Assembly (NCBI RefSeq): GCF_001421715.1
Contig: NZ_LMKP01000018.1
Location: 738 to 50,270 of the forward strand
Reading direction: 5' to 3'
DNA length: 49,533 bases
From: Sphingomonas sp. Leaf22
GTDB lineage: Bacteria > Pseudomonadota > Alphaproteobacteria > Sphingomonadales > Sphingomonadaceae
In this document: in pieces, positions 17,629 through 27,928 of the stretch
Numbering within the stretch: the first letter of the stretch is position 1
Layout of the letters: each line of letters starts with the position of its first letter
The notes under the pieces: model-generated
Database searches by the model: none
Told to the model about the DNA's origin: nothing
Seen by the model: the letters and a program-made list of their open reading frames with translations, nothing else
Made by a program: the position numbers and the translations under genes

Positions 17629-18774
17629 ATGAATATTCTGATTACCGGCGGTGCCGGTTTCATCGGCAGCCGGACCGCCGCCGCCCTTGTCGCGCGCGGG
17701 GATCAGGTCACGATCATCGACAACCTGTCACCACAGATTCACGGCGACGCCGAGGCCCGGGCGCGGATCGCGGCAAAACTGTCTGAACAAACCAATTTCA
17801 TCGAGGACGATGTCCGCAACGTAAATCTGCTGACCTCGCTCGCGCGCGAGCATGACGCGGTTCTGCATCTTGCGGCCGAAACTGGCACCGGGCAGTCGAT
17901 GTACGACATGGTCCGCTACAGCGACGTGAACGTCACCGGCACGGCGGCGTTGCTGGAAGCTGCGACCGTATCCGGATCGCGGATCGGAAAGATCGTCGTG
18001 GCATCGTCGCGCTCAATCTATGGCGAAGGTGCCTATCGCTGCGTGTCACACGGGTTGGTCTATCCCGGCGATCGTTCGCCTGCTGCAATGGATGCCGGCA
18101 TATTCGATCCGCGTTGTCCGATCTGCGACGAAGTGGTCGCGGTTGCGCCGACACCGGAAAGTGCGCCGCTGACGCCCGCCTCCGTCTATGCGGTCACTAA
18201 ACTTGCCCAAGAAAATATGGTGTTGGCGGTCGCACGTGCGCACGGATTGTCAGCCTATGGGCTACGCTATCAGAACGTGTTCGGTGCCGGGCAGTCGCTA
18301 AGCAATCCATATACCGGCATTTTGTCGATCTTCTCGCGCGAGATGGTGTTCGGCCGTCCCATCGAGATTTTCGAAGACGGGTTGGAAAGCCGCGATTTCG
18401 TGCATGTCAGCGACGTCGTCAGGGCCAATTGCGCGGCATTATCGGCCGATGCCATCGGCGTACATCCGATCAACGTAGGTACGGGCGTCGGAATTTCGGT
18501 CGAGACGGTTACTGCCGAACTGGCACGGTTTTTGGAATATCAAGGTACGGTTCGCGTCTCGGGTCGTTACCGCGCAGGAGACATTCGCCACAACATTGCC
18601 GATGTCGGCTTGCTGCAGGCCGAATTGGATATGACGTGCGGCATTGATTTCCGGACTGGTCTAGAAGAATTCGTGACGTGGTCGCGCGCCGAACTGATGC
18701 GTGGCATGGACAACGATGGCTATGCCCGTTCGCTGGCCGAACTGGCAGAGCATGGATTGATGAAGGGCGGGTGA
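17629..18774 (+). CDS. NAD-dependent sugar epimerase, probable dTDP-L-rhamnose 4-epimerase
   Basis: 381 residues, extended SDR family. The N-terminal NAD site is [10 protein letters not shown], and the active-site region has Ser in VASSRSIYGEG and the YXXXK pair in SVYAVTKLAQENM. Between these lies an insertion with FDPRCPICDEVV, a Cys-X2-Cys pair. From memory this insertion is characteristic of WbiB-type dTDP-L-rhamnose 4-epimerases, which make dTDP-6-deoxy-L-talose. The adjacent rmlCBDA genes would supply the substrate. The alternatives are a UDP-sugar 4-epimerase or another SDR, so the specificity is an inference. A clear GGGG ribosome-binding site lies 8 bases before the ATG. Confidence 0.7.
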   Translation: MNILITGGAGFIGSRTAAALVARGDQVTIIDNLSPQIHGDAEARARIAAKLSEQTNFIEDDVRNVNLLTSLAREHDAVLHLAAETGTGQSMYDMVRYSDVNVTGTAALLEAATVSGSRIGKIVVASSRSIYGEGAYRCVSHGLVYPGDRSPAAMDAGIFDPRCPICDEVVAVAPTPESAPLTPASVYAVTKLAQENMVLAVARAHGLSAYGLRYQNVFGAGQSLSNPYTGILSIFSREMVFGRPIEIFEDGLESRDFVHVSDVVRANCAALSADAIGVHPINVGTGVGISVETVTAELARFLEYQGTVRVSGRYRAGDIRHNIADVGLLQAELDMTCGIDFRTGLEEFVTWSRAELMRGMDNDGYARSLAELAEHGLMKGG

Positions 18775-18845
18775 ACATCCTCGACCTGACCAAGGGAGCA
18801 TGCCACCCCAAGCCCTTCGCATCGACTAAGCAACGGTAGTTTGAA

Positions 18846-19412
18846 ATGCCCCCCTCCCCCGTCCAACTCATCCGCCCGAAACGCCATGGCGACGCCCGTG
18901 GCTGGTTCACCGAGGTCCACTCCGTGCCCGCCTTCGCCGCGCTCGGCATCGATTGCACCTTCGTGCAGGACAACCATTCCTATTCCGCCCCCGCCTTCAC
19001 CCTGCGCGGCTTGCATTTCCAGACGCCGCCGCGCGGCCAGGACAAGCTGGTCCGCTGCATCCGCGGGCGGATCTTTGACGTCGCGGTCGATGTTCGCAAA
19101 GGCTCGCCGACCTGGGGCCACTGGGTTGGTGCCGAGCTGTCCGCCGAAAACGGCCACCAGCTGTTCATCCCCATCGGCTTCGCACACGGCTTCGTCACGC
19201 TTGAGCCCGATTGCGAGGTCACCTACAAATGCTCGGACACCTACGCGCCCGATCAGGACGGCGGCATCGCGTGGGACAGTGTCGGCATCGACTGGCCGAT
19301 CCCCGCCGGCGTCACCCCCGAACTTTCGCCCAAGGACGGTCGGCAACCGGCACTGGCCGACTTCGACAGCCCGTTCGCCTATGACGGCCGTCCGCTGGCC
19401 CCGCTTTCCTGA
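18846..19412 (+). CDS. rmlC: dTDP-4-dehydrorhamnose 3,5-epimerase
   Basis: 188 residues, the full family length. RmlC double-stranded beta-helix signatures are clear: [30 protein letters not shown] with the catalytic-site His, [15 protein letters not shown] and [12 protein letters not shown]. It converts dTDP-4-dehydro-6-deoxy-glucose to the L-lyxo form in the cytoplasm, the third step of dTDP-L-rhamnose synthesis. A 71-bp gap, with no obvious promoter, separates it from the epimerase, and by eye GC content rises here and stays high. Confidence 0.95.
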   Translation: MPPSPVQLIRPKRHGDARGWFTEVHSVPAFAALGIDCTFVQDNHSYSAPAFTLRGLHFQTPPRGQDKLVRCIRGRIFDVAVDVRKGSPTWGHWVGAELSAENGHQLFIPIGFAHGFVTLEPDCEVTYKCSDTYAPDQDGGIAWDSVGIDWPIPAGVTPELSPKDGRQPALADFDSPFAYDGRPLAPLS

Positions 19413-19426
19413 TAAGGACCGATCGC

Positions 19427-20476
19427 ATGCGCATCTTCGTCACCGGCGGGGCCGGCTTCATCGGCTCGGCTTTGGTCCGCCACCTGATCGAGAACACGAC
19501 CCACGACGTCCTGAACTTCGACAAGCTGACCTATGCCGGCACGCTGACCACGGTCGAGCGGGTCGCCGACAGCGACCGGTACCAGTTCGTCCACGGCGAT
19601 ATCTGCGATGCGGAGGCGGTCCGCGCCGCGATCGCCGGCTTCCGACCCGACGTCATCACCCATCTGGCCGCCGAGAGCCATGTCGACCGATCGATCGATG
19701 GCCCCGGCGCGTTCGTGCAGACCAATGTCGTCGGCACCTATACCATGCTGGCCGAGGCACGTGCCTGGTGGCTGAGCCTCGACGAGGAGGCGCGCAAGGC
19801 GTTCCGTTTCCACCATATCTCGACCGACGAAGTGTATGGCACGCTGGGCGATACCGGGCTGTTCACCGAAGACACGCCCTATGATCCGCGCTCGCCCTAT
19901 TCGGCGTCGAAGGCGGGCAGCGACCATCTGGTCAGCGCATGGGGCCATACCTTCGGCCTGCCGGTGCTCATCACCAACTGCTCGAACAATTACGGGCCGT
20001 ATCATTTCCCCGAAAAGCTGATCCCGCTGATGATTGCCAAGGCGCTCGATGGCGAAAAGCTCCCCATTTATGGCAAGGGCGATCAGGTCCGCGACTGGCT
20101 GTATGTCGAGGACCATGTCCGCGCGCTGCAGGCGGTGTTCGAACGCGGGCGACCGGGCCGGACCTATAATGTCGGCGGCCATAACGAACGGCAGAATATC
20201 GAGGTGGTGCAGACGCTCTGCGCGATCCTCGACGAACTGCGCCCGCGCGCCGATGGCCGTCCTTACGCCGAACAGATGACCGAGGTGGCCGACCGCCCCG
20301 GCCATGACAAGCGCTATGCGATCGACGCCTCGCGCATCGGTGCCGAACTGGGCTGGCACCCGGCGGAAACCTTCGAGACCGGCATCCGCAAGACGGTCGA
20401 ATGGTATCTGGCGAACGAGGCGTGGTGGCGTCCGCTGGTCGCCGCCAAGGCCGCCGAACGGCGCGGGGTCGCGTGA
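19427..20476 (+). CDS. rmlB: dTDP-glucose 4,6-dehydratase
   Basis: 349 residues with the NAD motif [11 protein letters not shown], the substrate-binding and catalytic segment [17 protein letters not shown], the [11 protein letters not shown]yr/Lys pair, and [17 protein letters not shown], all diagnostic of RmlB. It performs the second step of dTDP-L-rhamnose synthesis. AAGGA precedes the ATG at good spacing, and the gap to rmlC is 14 bases, so the four rml genes form one operon. Confidence 0.96.
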   Translation: MRIFVTGGAGFIGSALVRHLIENTTHDVLNFDKLTYAGTLTTVERVADSDRYQFVHGDICDAEAVRAAIAGFRPDVITHLAAESHVDRSIDGPGAFVQTNVVGTYTMLAEARAWWLSLDEEARKAFRFHHISTDEVYGTLGDTGLFTEDTPYDPRSPYSASKAGSDHLVSAWGHTFGLPVLITNCSNNYGPYHFPEKLIPLMIAKALDGEKLPIYGKGDQVRDWLYVEDHVRALQAVFERGRPGRTYNVGGHNERQNIEVVQTLCAILDELRPRADGRPYAEQMTEVADRPGHDKRYAIDASRIGAELGWHPAETFETGIRKTVEWYLANEAWWRPLVAAKAAERRGVA

Positions 20477-20510
20477 TGCTGCGTCGACCTGTCGACATGT
20501 CGGGTGCGCG

Positions 20511-21398
20511 ATGAAGCCGATCCTCGTCACCGGTGCCAACGGCCAATTGGGCCGCGAACTGGCGCGCATCGCCTGCCCCGCCGGCTATGAGGTCGTGGCA
20601 CTCGACCGCGCCGCGCTCGACCTGACCGATCTGGCGGCGATCGCGGACGTGATCGCGTCGCGCGACTGGGCGGCCGTCATCAACGGCGCGGCCTATACCG
20701 CCGTCGACAAGGCCGAGAGCGACGTCGTCGCGGCCTGGACCATCAACGCGCTGGCCCCGGCCGCCTTCGCGCAGGCCTGTGTCGCGGCCGGCATCCCGCT
20801 GGTGCAGGTATCGACCGACTATGTCTTCGCCGGGGACAAGGACGGTGCGTGGGAAGTGACCGATCCGGTCGCGCCGCTCGGCGTCTATGGCGCGTCGAAG
20901 CTGGGCGGCGAACTGGCGGTCCGCACCAGCGGCGCGCGCCATGCGATCGTCCGCACCGCATGGGTCGTGTCGGCACACGGCAGCAACTTCGTGAAGACGA
21001 TGCTGCGCGTCGCCGCCACCCGGACCACGCTGTCGGTGGTCGATGACCAGATCGGGTCGCCGACCAGCGCCGCCGATCTGGCGAGCACGCTGCTGACGAT
21101 CGCCGTTCGTCTGGCCGAGGACGCCGACGCGCCCACCGGCACCTTTCATTTCAGCAATGCCGGCGCGGTCAGCTGGGCCGGTTTCGCGCGCGAGATCTTT
21201 GCGCAATCGGGGCTGCGCGGCGGGGCCTCGGCCGAGGTCGCGCCGATCCCGAGCAGCGACTATCCGACCCCGGCGAAACGCCCGGCCAACTCGCTGTTCA
21301 GCCACACCGCCATCCACGCCGCCTATGGCATCGCCCCACGTCCGTGGCAGGCGGCGCTGGGGCCTATTCTCGACGAACTGATCGGACATACAGCATGA
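20511..21398 (+). CDS. rmlD: dTDP-4-dehydrorhamnose reductase
   Basis: 295 residues, starting at [17 protein letters not shown]; the in-frame extension upstream lies inside rmlB and is rejected. Conserved features are [33 protein letters not shown] and [10 protein letters not shown] with the catalytic Tyr/Lys pair. It reduces the 4-keto intermediate with NAD(P)H to give dTDP-L-rhamnose. Its stop overlaps the rmlA start (ATGA). Confidence 0.95.
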   Translation: MKPILVTGANGQLGRELARIACPAGYEVVALDRAALDLTDLAAIADVIASRDWAAVINGAAYTAVDKAESDVVAAWTINALAPAAFAQACVAAGIPLVQVSTDYVFAGDKDGAWEVTDPVAPLGVYGASKLGGELAVRTSGARHAIVRTAWVVSAHGSNFVKTMLRVAATRTTLSVVDDQIGSPTSAADLASTLLTIAVRLAEDADAPTGTFHFSNAGAVSWAGFAREIFAQSGLRGGASAEVAPIPSSDYPTPAKRPANSLFSHTAIHAAYGIAPRPWQAALGPILDELIGHTA

Positions 21399-22264
21399 AG
21401 GGCATCATCCTCGCCGGCGGCTCGGGCACGCGGCTTCACCCGGCGACGCTGGCGGTGAACAAACAGCTGCTGCCCGTCTATGACAAGCCGATGATCTATT
21501 ACCCTCTGAGCGTGCTGATGCTCGCGGGCATCCGCGACATCCTGATCATCTCCAGCCCTGAATTCATCGACAATTACCGCCGCCTGTTCGGCGACGGATC
21601 GGCGTTCGGCCTGGCCATGTCCTATGCCGAACAGCCCAGCCCCGATGGCCTCGCGCAGGCGTTCACTATCGGTGCGGACTTCATCGGCGACGACAACGTC
21701 GCGCTGGTGCTGGGCGACAACATCTTCTTCGGTGCACACCTGACCGACCTGCTCGCCAGCGCCGTCGCCCGGCCGACCGGCGCGACGGTGTTCAGCTACC
21801 GCGTCGAGGACCCCGAGCGCTATGGCGTGGTCGAATTCGGCGAAGGCGGCCGCGCGATCAGCCTTGAGGAAAAGCCGGCGGTGCCGAAGTCGAACCACGC
21901 GGTCACCGGCCTGTATTTCTACGACAACCGCGTCGTCGACTATGCCCGCAACCTGAAGCCCTCGGCCCGCGGCGAGCTGGAGATCACCGATCTCAACCAG
22001 CTCTATATGGAGGCCGATGACCTTTATGTCGAACAGATGGGGCGGGGCTATGCCTGGCTCGACACCGGCACGCATGACAGCCTGCTGGAGGCCGGCGAAT
22101 TCGTGCGGACGTTGCAGAAGCGGCAGGGCGTGCAGGTCGCGTGTCTCGAGGAAATCGCGTTCGAGATGGGTTTTATCACCGCCGATCAGGCACGCGCGGC
22201 AGGGGAGCGGTTCAAGAAGACCGCTTATGGCCAGGCGATCCTGAACGCGGTCGAGGGGCGCTAG
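21395..22264 (+). CDS. rmlA: Glucose-1-phosphate thymidylyltransferase
   Basis: 289 residues, the usual length. The nucleotide-binding loop is [20 protein letters not shown], followed by [19 protein letters not shown], the metal-binding region [10 protein letters not shown] and [16 protein letters not shown]. It makes dTDP-glucose from glucose-1-phosphate and dTTP, the first and normally feedback-controlled step. The start at 21395 overlaps the rmlD stop. The order C-B-D-A differs from the A-C-B-D order usually quoted for sphingan loci. Confidence 0.96.
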   Translation: MKGIILAGGSGTRLHPATLAVNKQLLPVYDKPMIYYPLSVLMLAGIRDILIISSPEFIDNYRRLFGDGSAFGLAMSYAEQPSPDGLAQAFTIGADFIGDDNVALVLGDNIFFGAHLTDLLASAVARPTGATVFSYRVEDPERYGVVEFGEGGRAISLEEKPAVPKSNHAVTGLYFYDNRVVDYARNLKPSARGELEITDLNQLYMEADDLYVEQMGRGYAWLDTGTHDSLLEAGEFVRTLQKRQGVQVACLEEIAFEMGFITADQARAAGERFKKTAYGQAILNAVEGR

Positions 22265-22359
22265 TCCCACTCCCGCCGGCCACCGGATCGGGGCCGGCGG
22301 TGACAAAGGGGGGCAGACCGACTAGGGACGACGCTCCCTATCTTCCCGGAAAATCGTTC

Positions 22360-23229
22360 GTGCCGCCACTCGCCATCATCACCATGGTCTATAACGAGGC
22401 GGAGAAGCTGCCGATTTGGCTGCGGCATTATGCGCGGCAGGTCGGGCTGGCGCATTGCTACGTCATCGATCACGGGTCGGACGACGGCTCTACCGAAGCG
22501 CTCGGCGGCGCGAGCCGGATCATACTGCCGCGGTCACCGCAGGACAATGACCAGCGTCTGGCACTGGTGGCCGACCTAACCCGCGGCCTGCTGCGCTATT
22601 ACCGCCGCGTCGCCTATGTCGATGCCGACGAACTGCTGCTCGCCGATCCGGCGGGCTACCGCGACCTCAACGACTATGCCGAACGGATGACGGCCGACGC
22701 GGTCACCTCGATCGGGCTGGAGATCGTGCATGGCACGGGCGAGCCGCCGTTGGAATCCACGCGCGGGGTCGGCGGACAGCGCGGCAGCGCGATCTTTTCC
22801 TCGTCGATGTGCAAGACCAACATGGTCGGGCGCGGGGTCAACTGGGCACCAGGCTGGCATGCGCACGACGCCGCCCCGCGCTTCGACGATCTGTACCTGT
22901 TCCATCTGCGCCATGCCGATCTCGATCAGGCGCTGAGGCGGCTCGCCATCACCCGGGCGATGCCATGGGCCAGCGAAGCCGCAGGCCGGCACCAGCGCAA
23001 CGACGACGACTGGATGCGCGGCGTCGTCAGCCATTTCGGCGGGCTGCCGTTCGATGTTGAAACAGGAGTAACGCAGCCCGACGGGCCGGTCGCGCAAGCG
23101 TTGCAGGAATTCGTGGCGGACGCCACGCCCGGGGCGACCCCGGCGCATCCATGGTCGGTGCCGCTGGCGCGCTATGGCCGGCCGCGCGTTGCGATCGAAC
23201 CGCGCTTTCGCAAGGCGTTGGACGTATAA
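22360..23229 (+). CDS. GT2-type glycosyltransferase (Glyco_tranf_2_4-like)
   Basis: About 289 residues. It begins with LAIITMVYNEAEKLPIWLRH and YVIDHGSDDGSTE, followed by VAYVDADELLLADP, where DADE is the DXD-type metal site. This is the arrangement of the Glyco_tranf_2_4 family, in which the acceptor is often a surface glycan. The GTG at 22360 (GGA 9 bases upstream) places the start directly before the domain; GTG 22300 would add a 20-residue tail of low-complexity character. Near the end the sequence runs RFDDLYLFHLRHADLDQALR, a family-like pattern. It follows rmlA by 95 bases. Confidence 0.75.
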   Translation: MPPLAIITMVYNEAEKLPIWLRHYARQVGLAHCYVIDHGSDDGSTEALGGASRIILPRSPQDNDQRLALVADLTRGLLRYYRRVAYVDADELLLADPAGYRDLNDYAERMTADAVTSIGLEIVHGTGEPPLESTRGVGGQRGSAIFSSSMCKTNMVGRGVNWAPGWHAHDAAPRFDDLYLFHLRHADLDQALRRLAITRAMPWASEAAGRHQRNDDDWMRGVVSHFGGLPFDVETGVTQPDGPVAQALQEFVADATPGATPAHPWSVPLARYGRPRVAIEPRFRKALDV

Positions 23230-23310
23230 TCCGCAATATCTTTAAGCAATTTTTACCATCGTCATTTACCGCTTGCGCCATCGCATCGCTGCCGGAGGGG
23301 CAAGACAAAC

Positions 23311-25800
23311 GTGGCACGTAGCAAGCCGTCGAGGCTCGGCACGATCCGGCCGGACCATAAGCCGCCGGCCTCAATTGTGCCGGCCTCTCTACCCGCAACC
23401 GTGCGCTGCGCCGGGCGGGTGGAATCGATCGAGACGGGCGAGGGCTTCATCGTCGTCACCGGATGGGCGACCGATGCCGCGGGGCAGCCGGTCGATACCG
23501 GCCTGACGATCGAGATCGATGCCGAACGTCACCCTATCGCGGGCCTGTTCCCGCGCAGCGACCTGAAAGCCGAAGGCGTGTCGGCCGAGGCCTGTGCATT
23601 CTGTGTCGATGTCGCGCATGTTGGCACGCTGCCACGCGTGCGGTTGCTGGCGGGCGAACAGGAATTATGGTCGAGCACCCGCCATGCCGTCGGCATCCAC
23701 ACCTTCCGCCCGGTGGCATCGTTCGATCAGGTCAGCCGTGAAGTGGTTTCGGGCTGGGTATATGATCCGGCGCTGTGGCATGGCAGCCGCGCCGCACAGA
23801 CGCTGAAGCTGCGCGTCGGCGATCGGCTGTTGCCGGTCACCGTCGACGGGTGCCGTACCGACCTGCCCTTCTCCGCCGCGCGCGAGGGCAGCTTCCTTGG
23901 CTTTCGCGTGCCACTGCATGCCGCAGCGACGGCCGATTACCGCACCGGCAGCGACGTACTGGTAACCCTGATCGCACAGGGCCATGACCTTGTCGAGGCG
24001 ATGCTGCAGGTGACTGCGCCGCCCGCCCCGCCGGCCCCGGCAAGGCCCGTCGGCGTGCCGGACGGCTATATCGACTTTCATGGCTGGTCCGCCGGATTGA
24101 ACGGTTGGCTGTTCGGTGGCTGGATTCGCAACGATGCGTCGGGGGGCACGTCGCTGACGCGGGCGCAACTCGACCGTGACGGTGCTGCGGACGACGCGGT
24201 GCTGCTACTTACTTATCCGCGGGCCGACGTGGCGGCAATCGGTCAGGGCATCCTCGCCTTCGTGCCCGGCGGCGCAGGGGAAGCCAGCGACATCGTCCAT
24301 TTGCGGAGCGACGACGGACAGCGACTGGCGCTCAAGGTATCCGACACCGCGCAACGACTAAACGACCTCGAAGCGGTACGCACGGTGCGTGCGATCGTGC
24401 GCGACCTGCCGCACGCCGCCGACAGCGCGTTGGTCGAGGCAGTATCGCGCCCGGTGTACGAGGGCGTCGACACGCTGGCCCCGTTGAACCGCCCGATCTT
24501 TCTCGAAGTCGACGAGATCGTCCGTGGTGGTACCGACGGGGTGGTGCTGATCGGTTGGCGAGTCGACCCGACGCAATCGATCGCGACGATCCGCGTCCGT
24601 TCGGGCGTGCTTGCTTCCCAGCCCCTTGGCGAGCGCTGGCTGACGGTCGATCGTCCCGACATTCGCGACACGCTGGGCCGCCGGTTCGACCTCGACCATG
24701 CCGGTTTCGGTTTCCAGGCCTATGCGGCGATCCCCGGATACGATCCGGCGCAACTCTATCTCGAAATTACGCTGAGCGATGGTGCGGTGGCGTTCAAGCC
24801 GCTGCCGGTCGCGGCGCAGGCCGGTCGCGGCGGCATCGTCCGGCTGCTGTCGGGCATGACGGTGACCGCCGACAATGTCCGCCATATTTGCGGCAAGGTC
24901 CTTGGCCCGCCCGTCGTCGGCATGAACCGCGAGCGCATCGCCGCCAGCGGTACGCCTGTGGTGATGGCGCTCGGCACCCTGTCGCCACGGCCACGCTGCT
25001 CGGTGGTCGTGCCGCTCTATGGCCGGCTCGATTTCATGATGTACCAGATGGCGTTGCTGTCGGAGGCCGGACTGACGGAGGACGAGCTGGTCTATGTCCT
25101 CGACCAGCCCGAGCGGAAGACCGAGTTCCTGAACCTCGCCCGCTCCTGCCACCGCCGCTTCGCCATGCCCGCGCGCGTGGTACTGCCGCCCGAAAATCTG
25201 GGGTTCGCAGGTGCCAGCAATGCCGGCATGACCGCCGGCGTCGGCGACTATGTCTGCTTCCTCAATTCGGACGTGGTGCCGATCACCGGCGACTGGCTCG
25301 ACCGGTTGGTGGCGGCGATGGAGGCCGATCCGGGCATCGGCATCCTCGGCGCGCAATTGCTGTTCGAGGACGGCACGCTGCAACATGGCGGCATGGCGGT
25401 GCAGCGACTGGCGAACTTCGGCAACATGCCCTTCCCCTGTCATCCCGGCAAGGGACGGCTGCCGGCCACCGGCGACACCGTGCGCGACGTGCCACTGGTG
25501 ACCGGCGCGCTGATGCTGATGCGGCGGACGCTGGTCGAGGAACTGGGTGGGTTCGACACCGACTATGTGGTCGGCGATTTCGAGGATGCCGATCTGTGCA
25601 TGAAGGTGCGCGCGCGCGGCCTGCGCTGCGCGGTGCATGACGGGGTCCGTCTCTATCACCTCGAACGGCAGAGCCAAGGCAGCGCCGCGCAGGCATGGCG
25701 GCAGAATCTGACGCTGGTCAACGCCTGCACCTTCGCCGAACGCTGGGATGGCGCGCTGGCCGATATTCCGGTCGAAGACGAATTGATGGTGCTGGCATGA
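23311..25800 (+). CDS. Large multi-domain GT2 glycosyltransferase with N-terminal GW modules
   Basis: 829 residues from a GTG with GGAGGGG upstream. About the first 540 residues hold four beta-rich modules marked by a Gly-Trp motif: VTGWATDAAGQPVD, VSGWVYDPALWHGS, LFGGWIRNDASGG and LIGWRVDPTQ. Residues about 555-800 are a GT-A domain: CSVVVPLYGRLDFMMYQM, ENLGFAGASNAGM, VCFLNSDVVPITGDWLDRL with the DXD-like motif, GALMLMRRTL and GDFEDADLCMKVRARG. The GW modules recur in the small protein at 30990-31940, so they may be glycan-binding or docking units. The stop overlaps the next gene (ATGA). Confidence 0.82.
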   Translation: MARSKPSRLGTIRPDHKPPASIVPASLPATVRCAGRVESIETGEGFIVVTGWATDAAGQPVDTGLTIEIDAERHPIAGLFPRSDLKAEGVSAEACAFCVDVAHVGTLPRVRLLAGEQELWSSTRHAVGIHTFRPVASFDQVSREVVSGWVYDPALWHGSRAAQTLKLRVGDRLLPVTVDGCRTDLPFSAAREGSFLGFRVPLHAAATADYRTGSDVLVTLIAQGHDLVEAMLQVTAPPAPPAPARPVGVPDGYIDFHGWSAGLNGWLFGGWIRNDASGGTSLTRAQLDRDGAADDAVLLLTYPRADVAAIGQGILAFVPGGAGEASDIVHLRSDDGQRLALKVSDTAQRLNDLEAVRTVRAIVRDLPHAADSALVEAVSRPVYEGVDTLAPLNRPIFLEVDEIVRGGTDGVVLIGWRVDPTQSIATIRVRSGVLASQPLGERWLTVDRPDIRDTLGRRFDLDHAGFGFQAYAAIPGYDPAQLYLEITLSDGAVAFKPLPVAAQAGRGGIVRLLSGMTVTADNVRHICGKVLGPPVVGMNRERIAASGTPVVMALGTLSPRPRCSVVVPLYGRLDFMMYQMALLSEAGLTEDELVYVLDQPERKTEFLNLARSCHRRFAMPARVVLPPENLGFAGASNAGMTAGVGDYVCFLNSDVVPITGDWLDRLVAAMEADPGIGILGAQLLFEDGTLQHGGMAVQRLANFGNMPFPCHPGKGRLPATGDTVRDVPLVTGALMLMRRTLVEELGGFDTDYVVGDFEDADLCMKVRARGLRCAVHDGVRLYHLERQSQGSAAQAWRQNLTLVNACTFAERWDGALADIPVEDELMVLA

Positions 25801-27083
25801 GTCGTTCCGCAAGAGCCGCCATGGCGGTCGCAACCCCGCCGGCCGTAGCCGCGTCGGACACGCGCGTGCTGGTGATGTCGCACATGGACCCGCGCGTGTC
25901 GAAGGGCGGAGCGGAGATCGCCGCGTTCCAGCTGCACGAGGAACTGTGCCGCCGTCCGGGCTATCGATCCTTCTTCGTGTCGTGCGCGCCGGGCAAGATC
26001 GAGCGGCGCGACGGCGTGGTGTTCGGCCAGCCCTTTGGCGCCGACAATTTCGTCTATACGATGCGCGAGTTCGACCATTTCCTCCATTCGAACCCGGATG
26101 GCGAGACGGTGACCGAGCTGACCGCGCTGCTGCACGAAATCCGGCCCGACGTGGTGCATATGCACCATTACACCAATTTCGGGCTGGAGATGCTGCTGAC
26201 CGTCCGCCGGGCGCTGCCCAAGGCGCGGATCGTCGTGACGCTCCACGAATATCTCGCGATCTGCAACCATTTCGGCCAGATGGTGAAACGTGGCAGCTTC
26301 GCGCTGTGCCAGAAATCCGGTCCGCGCGAATGCCATGGCTGTTTCCCGGAGATCAGCCCGCAGGACTTTTTTCTACGTGAGCTGTTCATCAAACGCTTCT
26401 TCCGCCTGGTCGACCGGTTCGTCGCGCCCAGCGCCTTTCTGGCTGAGCGCTACATCGCATGGGGCATTCCGCGCGAGCGGATCAGCGTCGTCGAAAACGG
26501 CATTCCCGACCCCGAGCGGCGCGGGCAACTTCCATACCCGACACTCGATCGCGGCATCACCTTCGGTTTCTTCGGGCAGATTTCGCGGCTGAAGGGGTTC
26601 AACGTCCTGCTCGACGCCGCCGCCCAACTCGACGGCGACGACGATATCCGGATTGAGGTGCATGGCGATTATTCGTCGCAGCCCGAGGATTTCCAGCGCG
26701 AGGTGCGCGAACGCCTGCTCACCGCGCCGCGTAACCTGCGCTATATGGGGCCGTACGACAATGGCCGCGTCGACACGCTGATGCAGTCGGTCCATGCGGT
26801 GGTGGTGCCGTCGATCTGGTGGGAAAATTCCCCGCTGGTGATCCAGGAAGCGCTCGCCAATCGCCGTCCGGTCCTGTGTTCCGACATCGGCGGCATGGCC
26901 GAAAAGGTCCGCGACGGCGTGGACGGTTTTCACTTCCAGAGCGGCAGCGGTGCCAGCCTTGCCGCGCTGCTACGCCGGTTGGCGGCGGACCGGGGGTTGC
27001 TGGCGGAGATACAAGGAACGATGGCTATACCACCGACAGTATGCGAAACTGCGGATCGGATGATTGACATTTATTCCGGGTAA
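25797..27083 (+). CDS. GT4-family glycosyltransferase
   Basis: 428 residues, starting at MSRSARAAMAVATPP; the ATG overlaps the preceding stop, so an upstream in-frame start is rejected. GT-B features include MDPRVSKGGAEIAAFQLHEE with the N-terminal glycine loop, TLHEYLAICNHFGQMVKRG, a cysteine-containing insertion CHGCFPEI, FGFFGQISRLKGFNVLLDAA and PSIWWENSPLVIQEALANRR with an EX7E-like site. The cysteine pair CXXC is seen in a sub-group of GT4 enzymes of surface-polysaccharide loci. It probably acts with the preceding GT2 protein on the same glycan. Confidence 0.85.
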   Translation: MSRSARAAMAVATPPAVAASDTRVLVMSHMDPRVSKGGAEIAAFQLHEELCRRPGYRSFFVSCAPGKIERRDGVVFGQPFGADNFVYTMREFDHFLHSNPDGETVTELTALLHEIRPDVVHMHHYTNFGLEMLLTVRRALPKARIVVTLHEYLAICNHFGQMVKRGSFALCQKSGPRECHGCFPEISPQDFFLRELFIKRFFRLVDRFVAPSAFLAERYIAWGIPRERISVVENGIPDPERRGQLPYPTLDRGITFGFFGQISRLKGFNVLLDAAAQLDGDDDIRIEVHGDYSSQPEDFQREVRERLLTAPRNLRYMGPYDNGRVDTLMQSVHAVVVPSIWWENSPLVIQEALANRRPVLCSDIGGMAEKVRDGVDGFHFQSGSGASLAALLRRLAADRGLLAEIQGTMAIPPTVCETADRMIDIYSG

Positions 27084-27211
27084 CGGTCGACAAGCATACG
27101 ATCAGCTCAGGTGCAGATTATACATTATTACAATTACGCAATAAAAATAAATACTTATGATCGATCTCATATAGCTGCGCAGATGCTACAACTGATTGGA
27201 CATGAGGTGAT

Positions 27212-27922
27212 ATGCAACTCGACACGAATGCACTGAAATTGGTCGGTATCGATCTGGCCTTTCCCCGGTCGTTCGATATCTGGGGAGATGCCGCAATTGA
27301 ATCTCCGGTATTTTGCGCCTCGAACCTGCGGTTCGACACGTTCCTGCGGATCGGCGCCTTCAGCAACCTGAACGCTTCCACCGAGATCGGCCACACCTCG
27401 ATCGGCCGTTACACAAGCATCGCACAGAATTGCTTCATCGGTGCGGATCGGCATCCCACCGACTGGATATCGACATCGCGTGTTTTCTATGTCCCCGATT
27501 TTCGCGGCTTTTCCACCTTCGTCGGCGGCCGTGATCCCAGCACGCCGTTTTCGGCGACGGGAACGCCGACCAGGATCGGCAACGACGTGCTGATCGCCAA
27601 CAGCTGCATCATCAATCGCGGCATCACGATCGGCGACGGTGCGATCGTCGCACCGGGCAGCGTCGTGACCAAGGACGTCCCCGCCTATGCCATTGCCGGC
27701 GGCAATCCGGCACGGGTGTTGCGATACCGGTTCCCGGATGCGATCATCGCAAAACTGCTCAACCTGCAATGGTGGAACTACTCGATCTTCCACCTCGAAA
27801 GCATCGATTACACGGACATCGGGAAGATGATCGATCGCTTCGAGGAAGTTCGGGATGAATTGACCGTGTTCGAACCCGGCTTTCACCTGACCCGGGAAAA
27901 TTATTCCGGCTTCCTGCAATAG
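27212..27922 (+). CDS. CatB-related O-acetyltransferase
   Basis: 236 residues, preceded by GAGGTGAT directly before the ATG. It is a left-handed beta-helix protein of the CatB/Vat type: TSIGRYTSIAQNCFIGADRH with the family active-site His, TRIGNDVLIANSCIINRGIT, IGDGAIVAPGSVVTKDVP and YAIAGGNPARVLRYRF. The C-terminal helical extension (QWWNYSIFHLESI) is also typical. It probably acetylates a glycan made by the preceding enzymes. A 128-bp AT-rich gap before it may hold its own promoter. Confidence 0.85.
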   Translation: MQLDTNALKLVGIDLAFPRSFDIWGDAAIESPVFCASNLRFDTFLRIGAFSNLNASTEIGHTSIGRYTSIAQNCFIGADRHPTDWISTSRVFYVPDFRGFSTFVGGRDPSTPFSATGTPTRIGNDVLIANSCIINRGITIGDGAIVAPGSVVTKDVPAYAIAGGNPARVLRYRFPDAIIAKLLNLQWWNYSIFHLESIDYTDIGKMIDRFEEVRDELTVFEPGFHLTRENYSGFLQ

Positions 27923-27928
27923 CGGCGC

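Noticed and set aside
19379..20569. 396-residue minus-strand frame opposite rmlB
   Set aside because: Shadow of a highly conserved gene on the other strand.
1740..22264. Assignment of the locus to gellan, welan or diutan synthesis
   Set aside because: Parts of the layout resemble sphingan loci, but the fused Wzc, the epimerase, the gene order and the glycosyltransferase set do not let me name a known polymer.
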